Source of the DNA: Paracoccus sp. (in: a-proteobacteria)
Lineage (GTDB): Bacteria > Pseudomonadota > Alphaproteobacteria > Rhodobacterales > Rhodobacteraceae
Assembly (NCBI RefSeq): GCF_030538695.1
Contig: NZ_JAUNTN010000009.1
Coordinates: forward strand, 1 to 64,000
Length of the DNA: 64,000 nucleotides
Reading direction: 5' to 3'
A program made the translations under genes and the position numbers. The notes below the pieces were generated by a model, which saw only the letters and a program-made list of their open reading frames with translations, made no database searches and had not been told where the DNA came from. Positions 17,743 through 26,685 of the stretch are shown here, in pieces. Each line of letters starts with the position of its first letter. The first letter of the stretch is position 1.

Positions 17743-19008
17743 TTACGGCGCAACCCCATCAGCAGGCGGGACATGCTGTTCGGCGCTGGCGACGGCCACC
17801 ATCCGGGCCAAATCCTCATCCTTGGCCAGATCAGCAAAGGCATATTTCGCCGTCAGCGCGGTGGGCGACAGTTCCACATTATTCACCACCTGCGGACCGG
17901 GCGCTGCCGGGCCATAGGTGCGACCGTTCACCGCGAAATAGACCGCGCCGGAATTGCCGCTGCGCAGGATCGGCGGCTCCTCCAGCTTGGGCAGAGCAAA
18001 GCGTTCGCCCGCATCCATGGTTTTTTCCAGCAGGATCGTGCCATCCGCCGCGCGGACCCGGACCCATGCCGGACGCACGGCAAGAACCTCAACCTCGGGG
18101 GCGTCGGGGGCCACGGTGCGCACGGCAGCCTGCTCAACCGGCAGCTGCGGGCCATTCTGCATGGCGCGGGCCAGCGTGGTCAACGCAGCCTCCCCCGCGA
18201 CCGGCACAGGCACCAGATCACGCGGATCAACGGCAGCCTGACGGGTTGCCTGATCAGGCAACCCCGGATCAATCGCGGAAATCGGCCCATCGCGGGCAAT
18301 CAGCACCGGCACATCCAGCGTTTCCGGGCGATAGGCCCGGTCCAGCCCCTCTGGCTGCGGCAGGTTCACGCCTGCATCAGCGGTTTCAATCAGCGCCGGA
18401 GTGGCGGGATCTTGCGTCGGGTCCAGCGCCGCGATTACGCCGGGCGCTTCATCCCCCGGTGCAAGGCGGACCTTCTGCACCTCTTGCAGGACGGACCAGC
18501 CGCCATAGCCAAGCGCCCCGACCAGCAAGGCCAGCACCACGACCGAACCAATGGCACGCGGTTCGACCCCTGACCAGAAACTTTGTGGCTGCGGGATAAA
18601 CAAGGCCCGCGGATTTGCCAGCGCCTCGGCCATATCGGCGGGGCGGCGCTGCGGCTTGGGGCCAGAGGCCGCCGGAGCCATGCCATGCACCGGCACGAAG
18701 CCCGATTCGGCACAAAAGCGGCGGAAGGCCCATTCCGGGTTCATTCCCAGATATTTGGCATAGGACCGGACATAGCCCGAAATGAAACTGGGCGCGTCAA
18801 AAGCCGAAATGTCACAATTTTCAATTGCCGCAACGTAAGATGCGCGGATGCGCAGTTCCCGCTGCACATCCAGCAGGGATTTTCCGAGCGTCGCCCGTTC
18901 CCCGCGCATCACATCGCCAAGCCGAAGGTCCGGGTCGTCAAAGCCTTCTGGCGCAACGTCCCGTTCAATATCTTGATTTGCCGGGGATTTTGCCCTCAGC
19001 CCGATCAT
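17743..19008 (-). CDS. RodZ-like helix-turn-helix membrane protein (DUF4115)
   Basis: A 421-residue single-pass membrane protein. The N-terminal half has a RodZ-type helix-turn-helix (LGDVMRGERATLGKSLLDV through PSFISGYVRSYAKYLGMNP). One membrane helix follows at about 180-200 (IGSVVVLALLVGALGYGG). A long proline-rich stretch then leads to a C-terminal DUF4115 beta domain (VRPAWVRVRAADGTILLEKT). RodZ links MreB to the cell-wall elongation machinery in rod-shaped cells; in short-rod or coccoid Rhodobacteraceae the role may be more general. The start has AAGGA 8 bases upstream. Its position before ispG supports the assignment. Confidence 0.85.
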   Translation of the reverse strand: MIGLRAKSPANQDIERDVAPEGFDDPDLRLGDVMRGERATLGKSLLDVQRELRIRASYVAAIENCDISAFDAPSFISGYVRSYAKYLGMNPEWAFRRFCAESGFVPVHGMAPAASGPKPQRRPADMAEALANPRALFIPQPQSFWSGVEPRAIGSVVVLALLVGALGYGGWSVLQEVQKVRLAPGDEAPGVIAALDPTQDPATPALIETADAGVNLPQPEGLDRAYRPETLDVPVLIARDGPISAIDPGLPDQATRQAAVDPRDLVPVPVAGEAALTTLARAMQNGPQLPVEQAAVRTVAPDAPEVEVLAVRPAWVRVRAADGTILLEKTMDAGERFALPKLEEPPILRSGNSGAVYFAVNGRTYGPAAPGPQVVNNVELSPTALTAKYAFADLAKDEDLARMVAVASAEQHVPPADGVAP

Positions 19009-19117
19009 GCGCCTGTCCTTCGTCTGCCACCAACAGGGTGCTTCGAATCGCACCCTGTCATAGATTGATTAAGATAAGGTTATCACAGCAGCGCGATCAG
19101 AACAGCCCGTCTTTATG

Positions 19118-20347
19118 TCACGCCACCGCCTCGGCACGATTCAGCGCACAATGCGACCACAGCACATCCATCGCCTTGACCAGCGCGTCGATCTCTTTGG
19201 GATCATGCACCGGCGAAGGGGTGAAGCGCAGACGCTCGGTCCCGCGCGGCACGGTCGGGAAGTTGATCGGCTGAACATAGATACCAAATTCGTCCAGCAG
19301 CATATCGGACAGCATCTTGCAATGCACCGGATTGCCAACGTGGACCGGAACGATATGGGTGCCGTGGTCGATGATCGGCATACCCAAGCCCTTCAGGCGC
19401 ATTTTCAGGATTTTTGCATTCGATTGCTGACCATCACGCAGCGCCTGCCCGGCTTCGGTTTTCAGGTAAGCAATCGAAGCTGCCGCACCGGCCGCCACCG
19501 CCGGCGGGATCGAGGTCGTAAAGATGAACCCCGGCGCATAAGAGCGAATTGCGTCCATCATCTTGGCGGTGCCAGCGATGTAACCGCCGAATACACCGAA
19601 CGCCTTGCCCAGCGTGCCGTTGAAAATGTCGATGCGATGGGCAATGCCCTGCATCTCGGCCACACCACCCCCACGAGGGCCATACATGCCAACGGCATGG
19701 ACCTCATCCAGATAGGTCAGGGCGTTGAATTCGTCCGCAAGATCACAAATCTCGGCAATCGGGCCGAAATCGCCATCCATCGAATAGATCGACTCAAAGG
19801 CGATCAGCTTGGGCGCCGCAGGATCATCCGCCGCCAGCAATTCACGCAGATGCGCCACATCATTGTGGCGGAAGATGCGCTTTTCGCCGTCGAAACGCTT
19901 GATCCCCTCGATCATCGAGGCATGATTCAGCGCGTCGGAATAGATAATCAGCCCCGGAAACAGCTTGCGCAGCGTCGAGAGCGTCGCGTCATTGGCGTTA
20001 TAGGCGCTGGAGAACACCAGCGCGGCCTCTTTCCCGTGCAGGTCGGCCAGTTCGGCCTCCAGGCGTTTGTGATAAACCGTAGTGCCGGAAATATTGCGCG
20101 TTCCACCCGAACCCGCGCCGGTCGCGTCCAGCGCCTCATGCATGGCGTTCAGCACCACCGGATGCTGGCCCATGCCAAGATAGTCATTACCGCACCAGAT
20201 GGTGATGTCTTTTTCCGAACCATCCTCGCGCGTCCAGACGGCATGGGGGAACTGGCCCTTGCGCCGCTCGATGTCGATAAACACGCGGTAGCGGCCTTCT
20301 TCGTGCAGACGGCCAATGGCGGTATCCAGAGCGGCTTCGTAATTCAT
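19118..20347 (-). CDS. hemA: 5-aminolevulinate synthase
   Basis: PLP enzyme condensing glycine and succinyl-CoA to 5-aminolevulinate, the first step of haem (and where present bacteriochlorophyll) synthesis by the C4 route typical of alphaproteobacteria. The 409-residue protein has the PLP lysine at Lys248 in [12 protein letters not shown], the same position as in the structurally known Rhodobacter capsulatus enzyme. Other family features are the glycine-rich [16 protein letters not shown] and the aspartate in [16 protein letters not shown] perfect FNR-type box lies 84-97 bases upstream of the start codon, suggesting oxygen control. Confidence 0.97.
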   Translation of the reverse strand: MNYEAALDTAIGRLHEEGRYRVFIDIERRKGQFPHAVWTREDGSEKDITIWCGNDYLGMGQHPVVLNAMHEALDATGAGSGGTRNISGTTVYHKRLEAELADLHGKEAALVFSSAYNANDATLSTLRKLFPGLIIYSDALNHASMIEGIKRFDGEKRIFRHNDVAHLRELLAADDPAAPKLIAFESIYSMDGDFGPIAEICDLADEFNALTYLDEVHAVGMYGPRGGGVAEMQGIAHRIDIFNGTLGKAFGVFGGYIAGTAKMMDAIRSYAPGFIFTTSIPPAVAAGAAASIAYLKTEAGQALRDGQQSNAKILKMRLKGLGMPIIDHGTHIVPVHVGNPVHCKMLSDMLLDEFGIYVQPINFPTVPRGTERLRFTPSPVHDPKEIDALVKAMDVLWSHCALNRAEAVA

Positions 20348-20430
20348 CTTGGCGTTCCCTTGCCTGTTTCGCTGGGGGCGGTCATTGTGACCGGCACAAA
20401 CTCTTGTGGACCGATCCTTCGCGCCCAGCC

Positions 20431-20444
20431 TTGATAAGCATCAA
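20431..20444. promoter_or_regulatory. FNR/FnrL box upstream of hemA
   Basis: TTGATAAGCATCAA is a perfect inverted repeat matching the FNR consensus TTGAT-N4-ATCAA. Its centre is 90 bases upstream of the hemA start codon (minus strand) and 95 bases upstream of the M20 dipeptidase start (plus strand). FnrL sites upstream of hemA are known in Rhodobacter, so hemA is the more likely target. Confidence 0.85.
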
Positions 20445-20532
20445 ATCTGGAAAAAGACAGACGAAAATGCAGGTTGTGACGTGGGAAACCCCCGCAAGAA
20501 ACCCAATAAAAACCATCAGAATAAGGTGAGCC

Positions 20533-21918
20533 ATGCCCCGGACTGAACAGCTTGATGCGGTGCTTTCCGCACTGGACAAAGGACTTCCCGCCGCGCTGGA
20601 GCGGTTACAGGATTTCCTGCGCATCCCCTCGATCTCGACCGATCCGGCGCATCGGGCAGATTGTCGCAGGGCGGCGAAATGGCTGGTGGATGAGCTGACC
20701 GGCCTTGGTTTCACCGCCAGCCTGCGCGACACGCCGGGGCATCCGATGGTCGTTGCCCATAGCCAGCCCAGCGAAGGGCGACGACTGCTGTTCTATGGTC
20801 ATTATGACGTGCAGCCGGTCGATCCGCTGCATCTCTGGGATAACCCGCCGTTCGAGCCGCATATTCAGGATACACCTGACGGAAAGGTGATCCGCGCCCG
20901 TGGTGCCGCCGATGACAAGGGCCAGTTGATGACCTTTGTCGAAACCTTCCGGGCATGGAAAGAGGTCCACGGCACCCTGCCCGCCAATCTGGTGCTGCTG
21001 TTCGAGGGCGAGGAGGAATCCGGTTCGCCCAGCCTGATCCCGTTCCTGACCGAAAACGCGGATGAGTTGCGCGCCGATCTGGCGATGATCTGCGATACCG
21101 GCATGTATGCCGACGGCCGCCCGGCAATCACCACCATGCTGCGGGGACTGGTCGGGCAAGAGGTGGTGATCCGCGCCGCCGACCGCGACCTTCATTCGGG
21201 CAGCTTCGGCGGGCTGGCGGCGAATCCGGTCCAGATCCTGTGCAATGCGCTGGCGGCACTGAAAGACGACAGCGGCCGCATCACCCTGCCCGGCTTTTAT
21301 GATGGCGTGCGGGAGCTGACCCCGGAACTGGCCGCCGACTGGGACAAGCTGGGCTTTGACGCCAGCGCTTTCCTGTCCAAAGTCGGGTTGAGCCAGCCGA
21401 TTGGTGAAACCGGACGCACTGGCCTTGAAATGGTCTGGTCGCAACCGACCTGTGAAATCAACGGCATCGCGGGCGGCTATGCGGGCGAAGGGTTCAAGAC
21501 CGTCCTGCCCGCCGAAGCCCGCGCCAAGGTCAGCTTCCGCCTGACCGGCACCCAGAATCCGCAGGCCATCCGCGCCGCGTTTCAGGACCATATCCGCCGC
21601 TTCACCCCCGCCGACTGCCGGATCGAGTTCCACGACCACGGCACCAGCCCGGCCAGCGTGATGGACACCTCAAACCCCGCCTTTGCTGCCGCGAAACAGG
21701 CGCTCTCGCAGGAATGGGGACAAGAGGCCGCCTTTATCGGTGCGGGCGGTTCGATCCCCATTGCGGGGGATTTCAAGTCGATCCTTGGCATGGATTCCAT
21801 GCTGATCGGCTTTGGCCGCGACGACGACCGGATTCATTCCCCGAACGAGAAATACAACGTCGAAAGCTTCGCCAAAGGCGCACGCAGTTGGGCGCGGATT
21901 CTGGCGGCACTGGAGTAA
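20533..21918 (+). CDS. M20 family dipeptidase
   Basis: A 461-residue zinc peptidase of the M20/PepV-CPG2 group acting on dipeptides or related amides. Metal-binding motifs appear in order: the His in FYGHYDVQPVDP, the bridging Asp in RGAADDKGQ, the catalytic Glu pair in LFEGEEESGSPS, the Asp in MICDTGMY, and the last His in RIHSPNEKYN. The lid/dimerisation domain lies at about 190-360. No signal peptide, so cytoplasmic. The ATG has AAGGTGA at good spacing. It is divergent from hemA and shares its control region with it. Confidence 0.9.
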   Translation: MPRTEQLDAVLSALDKGLPAALERLQDFLRIPSISTDPAHRADCRRAAKWLVDELTGLGFTASLRDTPGHPMVVAHSQPSEGRRLLFYGHYDVQPVDPLHLWDNPPFEPHIQDTPDGKVIRARGAADDKGQLMTFVETFRAWKEVHGTLPANLVLLFEGEEESGSPSLIPFLTENADELRADLAMICDTGMYADGRPAITTMLRGLVGQEVVIRAADRDLHSGSFGGLAANPVQILCNALAALKDDSGRITLPGFYDGVRELTPELAADWDKLGFDASAFLSKVGLSQPIGETGRTGLEMVWSQPTCEINGIAGGYAGEGFKTVLPAEARAKVSFRLTGTQNPQAIRAAFQDHIRRFTPADCRIEFHDHGTSPASVMDTSNPAFAAAKQALSQEWGQEAAFIGAGGSIPIAGDFKSILGMDSMLIGFGRDDDRIHSPNEKYNVESFAKGARSWARILAALE

Positions 21919-22112
21919 GGGGGCTGCCGCCCCCGTCCTTGCGGACTCCCCCGCGGATATTTGAGGACAAAAGATGTGCCTTCTGTTCTTGAATATTCCG
22001 GGGGGCGCCGGGGCTGAAATCACCCAAGGGGGCCACATCTTGCGACAAAGCCCTATCTTTTGTCTGTAAATATCCTGGGGGAATCGCCGCAGGCGATGGG
22101 GGCAAAGCCCCC
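21919..22112. repeat. Two TTTTGTC-type core elements with GC hairpins
   Basis: This gap is almost entirely repeat. A GGGGGC/GCCCCC hairpin (21919-21934) begins directly at the M20 stop codon. Core copies lie on the minus strand at 21955-21975 and on the plus strand at 22055-22075. After the second come two more hairpins: ATCGCC/GGCGAT at 22083-22097 and GGGGGC/GCCCCC at 22098-22112. In each case the hairpin is 3' of the core in the core's own direction. Confidence 0.75.
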
Positions 22113-22140
22113 CCTCCACCTCTGAACCACGAGGCCAGCC

Positions 22141-22671
22141 ATGTCATTTCCCCGCGCCCCTGCCCGCCTGCCCGATGAGTTCGCGGCACGGATCGGCCAT
22201 TGCATCGCCAGTTTCGGCTTTCTGGAGGAGGCGCTGAAACGCTGTATCTACGCGCTGGCCGCGCAGCGGCTGGGCGAAAACCCCGGCGAGGCGGCGCTGC
22301 GGCGTTGGCTGACACGGATGGATGATATTGCCGACGATTCGCTGGGGACGCTGATCGACGCCTTTTCAGCCGAACTGCACCGCCACCCTCATGCTGACGA
22401 CGACCCGATGCTGATTGCCGCGCTGCGGGCGCTGAAGGACGATCGCAACCTGTTATGCCATGCTTCATGGAAACTGGATGAGGGCGCGTTCTGGCGGCCG
22501 GATTTCATCAACACCCGTGGCCATCAGTTTCAGGGACAGGTCAGCCCCGCCGATCTGGATGACATCCTCGAACAAAGCCTTGCCCTGTCGCGGCAGGTGG
22601 TGGACATCATGCGGCGCACCGGGATCGAAGGCCAATGGCAAGGAATGGACGACAATGCGCCTGATGCCTGA
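22141..22671 (+). CDS. HEPN-like hypothetical protein
   Basis: A 176-residue, mostly helical soluble protein that I do not recognise by name. It contains DDRNLLCHASW with Arg102 and His107, an R-x4-H arrangement of the kind seen in HEPN RNA-binding or nuclease domains, and an N-terminal helix GHCIASFGFLEEALKRCI. The rest is low in distinctive motifs. The ATG has GAGG upstream. Its last 17 bases overlap the start of the next gene. No partner antitoxin-type gene (for example MNT) is adjacent, so a toxin role is not supported. Confidence 0.65.
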   Translation: MSFPRAPARLPDEFAARIGHCIASFGFLEEALKRCIYALAAQRLGENPGEAALRRWLTRMDDIADDSLGTLIDAFSAELHRHPHADDDPMLIAALRALKDDRNLLCHASWKLDEGAFWRPDFINTRGHQFQGQVSPADLDDILEQSLALSRQVVDIMRRTGIEGQWQGMDDNAPDA

Positions 22672-23110
22672 TAGGCTGACGCCTGATTATCCGCCGGTCT
22701 GGCTGGCCGGCTTTGCGCTTCTGGCCTATGTCGGGGGCAAGATTTTTCCGGTTCACAACCCTTTGATGGCATTGGGCGGTTGGGGGCTGATCCTGTCCGG
22801 CGCACTGATGATGCTGATTGCCGCGGCCCAAATGCTGGCGGCGCGCAGCACGCTGGACCCGCACGGCCAGCCCCGCACTCTGCTGACCAGCGGGCTTTAC
22901 GCCATGTCGCGCAACCCGATCTATCTGGCCGATCTGTTGCTGCTGGCCGGGGCCTGCCTGCTGTTGGGCGCGGTTTGGGCCTTGCCTCTGGTATTGGTCC
23001 TGATGGCTGTGCTGACACGACGCTTTATCCTGCCCGAAGAACAGCGCCTTGCCCGACTGTTTCCAAGAGACTGGCCAGCCTATCGCCAGCAGACAAGGCG
23101 CTGGCTTTAG
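22655..23110 (+). CDS. Isoprenylcysteine methyltransferase-like membrane protein
   Basis: A 151-residue integral membrane protein of the ICMT/PEMT-like methyltransferase family (SAM-dependent methylation of a lipid or a small hydrophobic substrate; actual substrate unknown). There are three to four membrane segments, and the conserved SAM-binding end is present: TSGLYAMSRNPIYLADLLLL followed by EEQRLARLFPRDWPAYRQ, with the paired Glu and Arg residues. The start at 22655 overlaps the previous gene by 17 bases; a second ATG three codons later is possible. Confidence 0.8.
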   Translation: MRLMPDRLTPDYPPVWLAGFALLAYVGGKIFPVHNPLMALGGWGLILSGALMMLIAAAQMLAARSTLDPHGQPRTLLTSGLYAMSRNPIYLADLLLLAGACLLLGAVWALPLVLVLMAVLTRRFILPEEQRLARLFPRDWPAYRQQTRRWL

Positions 23111-23171
23111 CCCTTGTCCCTGCCGCGCGTCTCGGGCTAACAGCGTGGGAAAGCTGCAAAATGAGGCCCCC

Positions 23172-24485
23172 ATGTCTGCCCAAACCCAAGCCACCCCGTC
23201 AAATGCGCCGCTGCGCCTTGGGATTGCGGGGCTTGGCACCGTTGGCATTGGTGTGGTCAAGATCATTCAGCGCCATGTCGATCTGCTGTCGGCCCGCGCC
23301 GGACGCGCGGTTTCGATCAGCGCGGTTTCAGCCCGTGACCAGATGAAGAACCGCGATGCCGACCTGTCGCATTACGACTGGGTTGCCGACCCGCGCCAGC
23401 TTGCCGCCCGCGATGACGTGGATCTGTTCGTCGAGCTGATCGGCGGCGATGAAGGCATCGCGCGTGAAGCCGTGGAAACCGCACTGCGCTCGGGCAAGGA
23501 TGTGGTCACGGCCAACAAGGCCCTGCTGGCCGTTCACGGGCAGGAACTGGCCGAGCTGGCAGAATCGCTGGGCCGCACCATCCGGTTCGAAGCTGCCGTG
23601 GCCGGTGGCATCCCGGTCATCAAGGCCATGACGGAATCGCTGGCTGGCAATGATATCCGTCGTGTCATGGGGGTGATGAACGGCACCTGCAACTATATCC
23701 TGACCCGGATGGAATCCGCTGGTCTGCCCTATGCCGAAGTCTTCGAGGAGGCCCGCCAGCTTGGCTATCTGGAGGCCGACCCGACGCTGGACGTGGGCGG
23801 CATCGACGCCAGTCACAAGCTGGCGATTCTGGCCTCGATCGCCTTTGGCACCCGTGTCAGCTTCCCCTCGGTCGAGATCGAGGGAATCGAACGGGTCAGC
23901 ATCGACGACATCCGCCAGGCCGGGGAACTGGGTTATCGCATCAAGCTGCTGGGTGTGGCGCAAATGACCGGGCGCGGGCTGGAACAGCGCATGTCGCCTT
24001 GCCTTGTGCCTGCCGACAGCCCCATCGGGCAGTTGCAGGGCGGCACCAATATGGTGGTGATCGAGGGCGACAGCGTGGGCCAGCTGGTCCTGCGCGGCGC
24101 GGGTGCGGGCGAAGGCCCGACCGCCAGCGCGGTCATGTCCGACATCATCGACATTGCCCGCAACGTCCGCCTGCCGGTCTTTGGTCAGCCGGCAACCGCG
24201 CTGGCAACCCCGGTCGCGGCCCGCACGGCCGTGCCTGCCCCTTACTACATCCGCATGGAGCTGCTGGATAAACCCGGTGCCTTGGCCAAGGTGGCAACGG
24301 TGCTTGGCGATGCCGGGATTTCCATTGACCAGATGCGCCAGTATGACAGCGATACCGGACAGGCACCGGTGCTGATCGTCACCCATTCCACCACGCCCGA
24401 AGCCATCGACCACGCCATCGCCGCCCTGCCCGGCACTGGCGTTCTCGTGGGCGAGCCGGTGGAACTGCGGATCGAGGAACTCTGA
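23172..24485 (+). CDS. hom: Homoserine dehydrogenase
   Basis: Reduces aspartate semialdehyde to homoserine, the branch point for threonine and methionine. The 437-residue protein has an N-terminal NAD(P) fold (GIAGLGTVGIGV), the catalytic domain with GTCNYILTRM and YLEADPTLDVGGIDASHK (catalytic lysine at its end), and a C-terminal ACT domain (YYIRMELLDKPGALAKVATV) for feedback by threonine. ATG at 23172 has GAGG close upstream. Together with metA at 37.5 kb it supplies the methionine branch. Confidence 0.96.
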   Translation: MSAQTQATPSNAPLRLGIAGLGTVGIGVVKIIQRHVDLLSARAGRAVSISAVSARDQMKNRDADLSHYDWVADPRQLAARDDVDLFVELIGGDEGIAREAVETALRSGKDVVTANKALLAVHGQELAELAESLGRTIRFEAAVAGGIPVIKAMTESLAGNDIRRVMGVMNGTCNYILTRMESAGLPYAEVFEEARQLGYLEADPTLDVGGIDASHKLAILASIAFGTRVSFPSVEIEGIERVSIDDIRQAGELGYRIKLLGVAQMTGRGLEQRMSPCLVPADSPIGQLQGGTNMVVIEGDSVGQLVLRGAGAGEGPTASAVMSDIIDIARNVRLPVFGQPATALATPVAARTAVPAPYYIRMELLDKPGALAKVATVLGDAGISIDQMRQYDSDTGQAPVLIVTHSTTPEAIDHAIAALPGTGVLVGEPVELRIEEL

Positions 24486-24543
24486 GCTACGGGCTTGAGT
24501 GCCAACCCCGATTGCGTCAGCATGGCGCAAAGGGGGATCACTC

Positions 24544-25227
24544 ATGGCCGGATACTGGACCACACCCGTCGATATTTACTGCGAGCGGCTGGACCCGTCC
24601 TTCTGGTCCGAGCCGGTTAATGCGATCACGAATGCATCCTTTATCGCCGCTGCTCTCTGGGGCGCTTATGAGGCCCGCCGCCGGGCCGAGCTGAACCCGC
24701 TGGTCTGGCTGCTGGTGGTGCTGGCCGGGGGGATCGGGGTCGGGTCATTCCTGTTCCATACCTATGCGCAGGTCTGGTCGGCCTTTGCCGATACGGTGCC
24801 AATCTGGTCTTTTGTGGCACTGTATTGCTTTGTCGCGCTGAACCGGCTGGGCGGCGTGCGCCCCGGTCTGGTCGCGCTGCTGGCACTGGTTCTGGCGAGC
24901 GGGCTGACGGTGCTGTTCCTGACCGGCGACGGCGATGCCGGACAAGCAGCACCACGCGGGCCGGACCCGTTGAACGGCTCGGGTCAATATGCGCCTGCGG
25001 TGCTGGCCTTTGCGGTGTTTTCGCTGATCGCATGGTGGCGACAGCATCCGCTGCGGCATTGGGTCTGGGGCGCGGGGCTGGTGTTTCTGGTCTCGCTGAC
25101 GGCGCGGACCTTTGACCTACACGCCTGTGCGGCGCTGCCGATGGGGCTGCATTGGATATGGCACCTGCTGAACGGGCTGGTGATTGCGCTGGTGCTGCAA
25201 ATCCTGATCCGCGCACCGCGCAGCTAA
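24544..25227 (+). CDS. Ceramidase-like membrane hydrolase (CREST superfamily)
   Basis: A 227-residue protein with about seven membrane helices, matching the alkaline ceramidase family. The full metal/catalytic set can be seen: Ser68 and His72 (GSFLFH), Asp83 (FADT), and His203 and His207 (GLHWIWH). Spacings equal those reported for human ACER3 (Ser-x3-His, then Asp 11 later, and His-x3-His). The family hydrolyses ceramides to sphingosine and fatty acid; whether this organism has ceramide is not shown by the window. A GGGGGAT ribosome site precedes the ATG. Confidence 0.85.
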   Translation: MAGYWTTPVDIYCERLDPSFWSEPVNAITNASFIAAALWGAYEARRRAELNPLVWLLVVLAGGIGVGSFLFHTYAQVWSAFADTVPIWSFVALYCFVALNRLGGVRPGLVALLALVLASGLTVLFLTGDGDAGQAAPRGPDPLNGSGQYAPAVLAFAVFSLIAWWRQHPLRHWVWGAGLVFLVSLTARTFDLHACAALPMGLHWIWHLLNGLVIALVLQILIRAPRS

Positions 25228-25233
25228 GTCCGC

Positions 25234-25878
25234 TCAGCCGTTCGACAAATGCCGCAGCCCATGGGTTACATCGGCCCGGACCGCCAGCCGCAGGCCGGGT
25301 TCGTCCCCGGCCTTCAGCGCGGCAATGATGATGCGATGATGGCGCGGCGGTTCCTGCCGTTTGACACGCCCATAAAGCGCACGCATCGTCGGCCCCAATT
25401 GCAGCCAAACGGTTTCCACCATCGCCAGCATCGCAGGTGCCTGCGCCCGCAGGTAAAGCGTGCGGTGAAATTCGAGATTGCTGCGGATATAGCCACCCGC
25501 ATCATGGTGGCGGACCGCATCGGCAATGCCGTCATTGATTGCTGCCAGCCGGTCGATCAGCGCGAAATGCGCACGCGGCAGGGCGCGGGCGGCCAATTCG
25601 GGTTCCAGCAGCGCCCGCATGGCGGCCAGTTCCTCGATCCGCTCATCCGACAGCGCCGGGGCGGTAACACGTCCCGAGGCCGACAGGCTGAGCGCCCCCT
25701 CTGCCACCAACCGCCGAACGGCCTCCCGCGCGGGGGTCATCGACAGCCCCGATTCGGCAGCAATCCCGCGCAGGGTCAGGGATTGCGCCGGGGCCAGATC
25801 ACCGACCAGAATCCGGCTGCGAAGGCTGCGATACAGGCGCTCATGCGCGGCGGGTTCCGAGGGACGGCGTAGGGTCAT
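25234..25878 (-). CDS. GntR family transcriptional regulator (FCD domain)
   Basis: A 214-residue DNA-binding regulator. The N-terminal winged helix-turn-helix (about 10-75) contains LRSRILVGDLAPAQSLTLRG and GLSMTPAREAVRRLVAEGAL. The C-terminal all-helical FCD domain (about 85-205) has the His and Asp/Glu positions typical of metal- and carboxylate-binding members, for example NLEFHRTLY. Such regulators usually respond to organic acids. Start at MTLRRPSEP; an in-frame extension of 33 residues upstream has no HTH similarity. The gene lies tail to tail with the ceramidase-like gene, so its target is not evident. Confidence 0.85.
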   Translation of the reverse strand: MTLRRPSEPAAHERLYRSLRSRILVGDLAPAQSLTLRGIAAESGLSMTPAREAVRRLVAEGALSLSASGRVTAPALSDERIEELAAMRALLEPELAARALPRAHFALIDRLAAINDGIADAVRHHDAGGYIRSNLEFHRTLYLRAQAPAMLAMVETVWLQLGPTMRALYGRVKRQEPPRHHRIIIAALKAGDEPGLRLAVRADVTHGLRHLSNG

Positions 25879-25909
25879 AGCCCGCTTGTGATCACAAAAT
25901 CCGCGCCCG

Positions 25910-26596
25910 TCAATCGCGGAATTGCCAGCGCAGCAGGTCAGAGCCATGCGCCCGCAGCCAGGCCCGATGCGGCGCATGGCCCGGCATCAGCGATTCGCAG
26001 GTGGCCCAAAAGGCCGGCGAATGGTCCATATGCGCCAGATGCGCGACCTCATGCGCGGCGACATATTCCAGCACCACAGGCGGCGCCATTGCCAGCCGCC
26101 ATGAAAACATCAGCCGCCCGTCATGGGTGCAACTGCCCCAGCGCGACCGCGTATCCCGCAGGCTGATCGCCGTAATCTGGCGGCCAAGCGCAGCCGCAAA
26201 GCGATCGCAGGCCGGGCGCAGCGCCTCATGCGCGCGATGACGCAACCAGCCCTGCACCGTCGCCCCGATGGCGCGGTTTTCCGGCACCAGCAACGCTTCA
26301 TCCTGAAGCGTCACCACCCGCACTGGCGCAGGCGTCACCACCACCCCTTGCCCGGCCACCGGCAGCACGACCCCTGCCCCGACCCGCACCGGGCCGGGTA
26401 ACGCCGCTGCGGTGCGGTCCAGCCAGCTCGCCTTGCTGTGCAAAAACGCCTGCGCCTCAGCCAGCGCCATACGCGGCGGCAAGGACAGCGTGACGGCCCC
26501 GGTGCTGCGCGCCACCCGCAACACAATCCGCCGCGCCCGCGCATGTCGCCGGATCTGCACCCGATGCTGCCCGATGATGATTTCCTGCTGGTTCAT
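25910..26596 (-). CDS. YgjP-type metal-dependent hydrolase (M48/SprT-like)
   Basis: A 228-residue zinc hydrolase of the YgjP/DUF45 family. The zinc motif HEVAHLAHMDHS (HExxH plus a downstream His) is intact and preceded by the conserved RSRWGSCTHDGRLMFSWRL-like segment, in which the RWGSC motif is diagnostic. No signal peptide. Function of this family is not settled; in other bacteria YgjP members lie near restriction or repair genes, but not here. The GntR gene follows after 31 bases on the same strand. Confidence 0.85.
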   Translation of the reverse strand: MNQQEIIIGQHRVQIRRHARARRIVLRVARSTGAVTLSLPPRMALAEAQAFLHSKASWLDRTAAALPGPVRVGAGVVLPVAGQGVVVTPAPVRVVTLQDEALLVPENRAIGATVQGWLRHRAHEALRPACDRFAAALGRQITAISLRDTRSRWGSCTHDGRLMFSWRLAMAPPVVLEYVAAHEVAHLAHMDHSPAFWATCESLMPGHAPHRAWLRAHGSDLLRWQFRD

Positions 26597-26685
26597 TGCC
26601 GCGCCTGTCGGAATTGCCTTGAAAGCCCGCGCACCATATGGCAGGGCAACTCGGATTTACCTAATGGTGGCGGAAGGAGATTGCC

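Noticed and set aside
19069..19083. CtrA-like site TTAAGATAAGGTTAT between the RodZ-like gene and hemA
   Set aside because: The second half is TTAT, not TTAA, and it is downstream of hemA, so it is probably chance.
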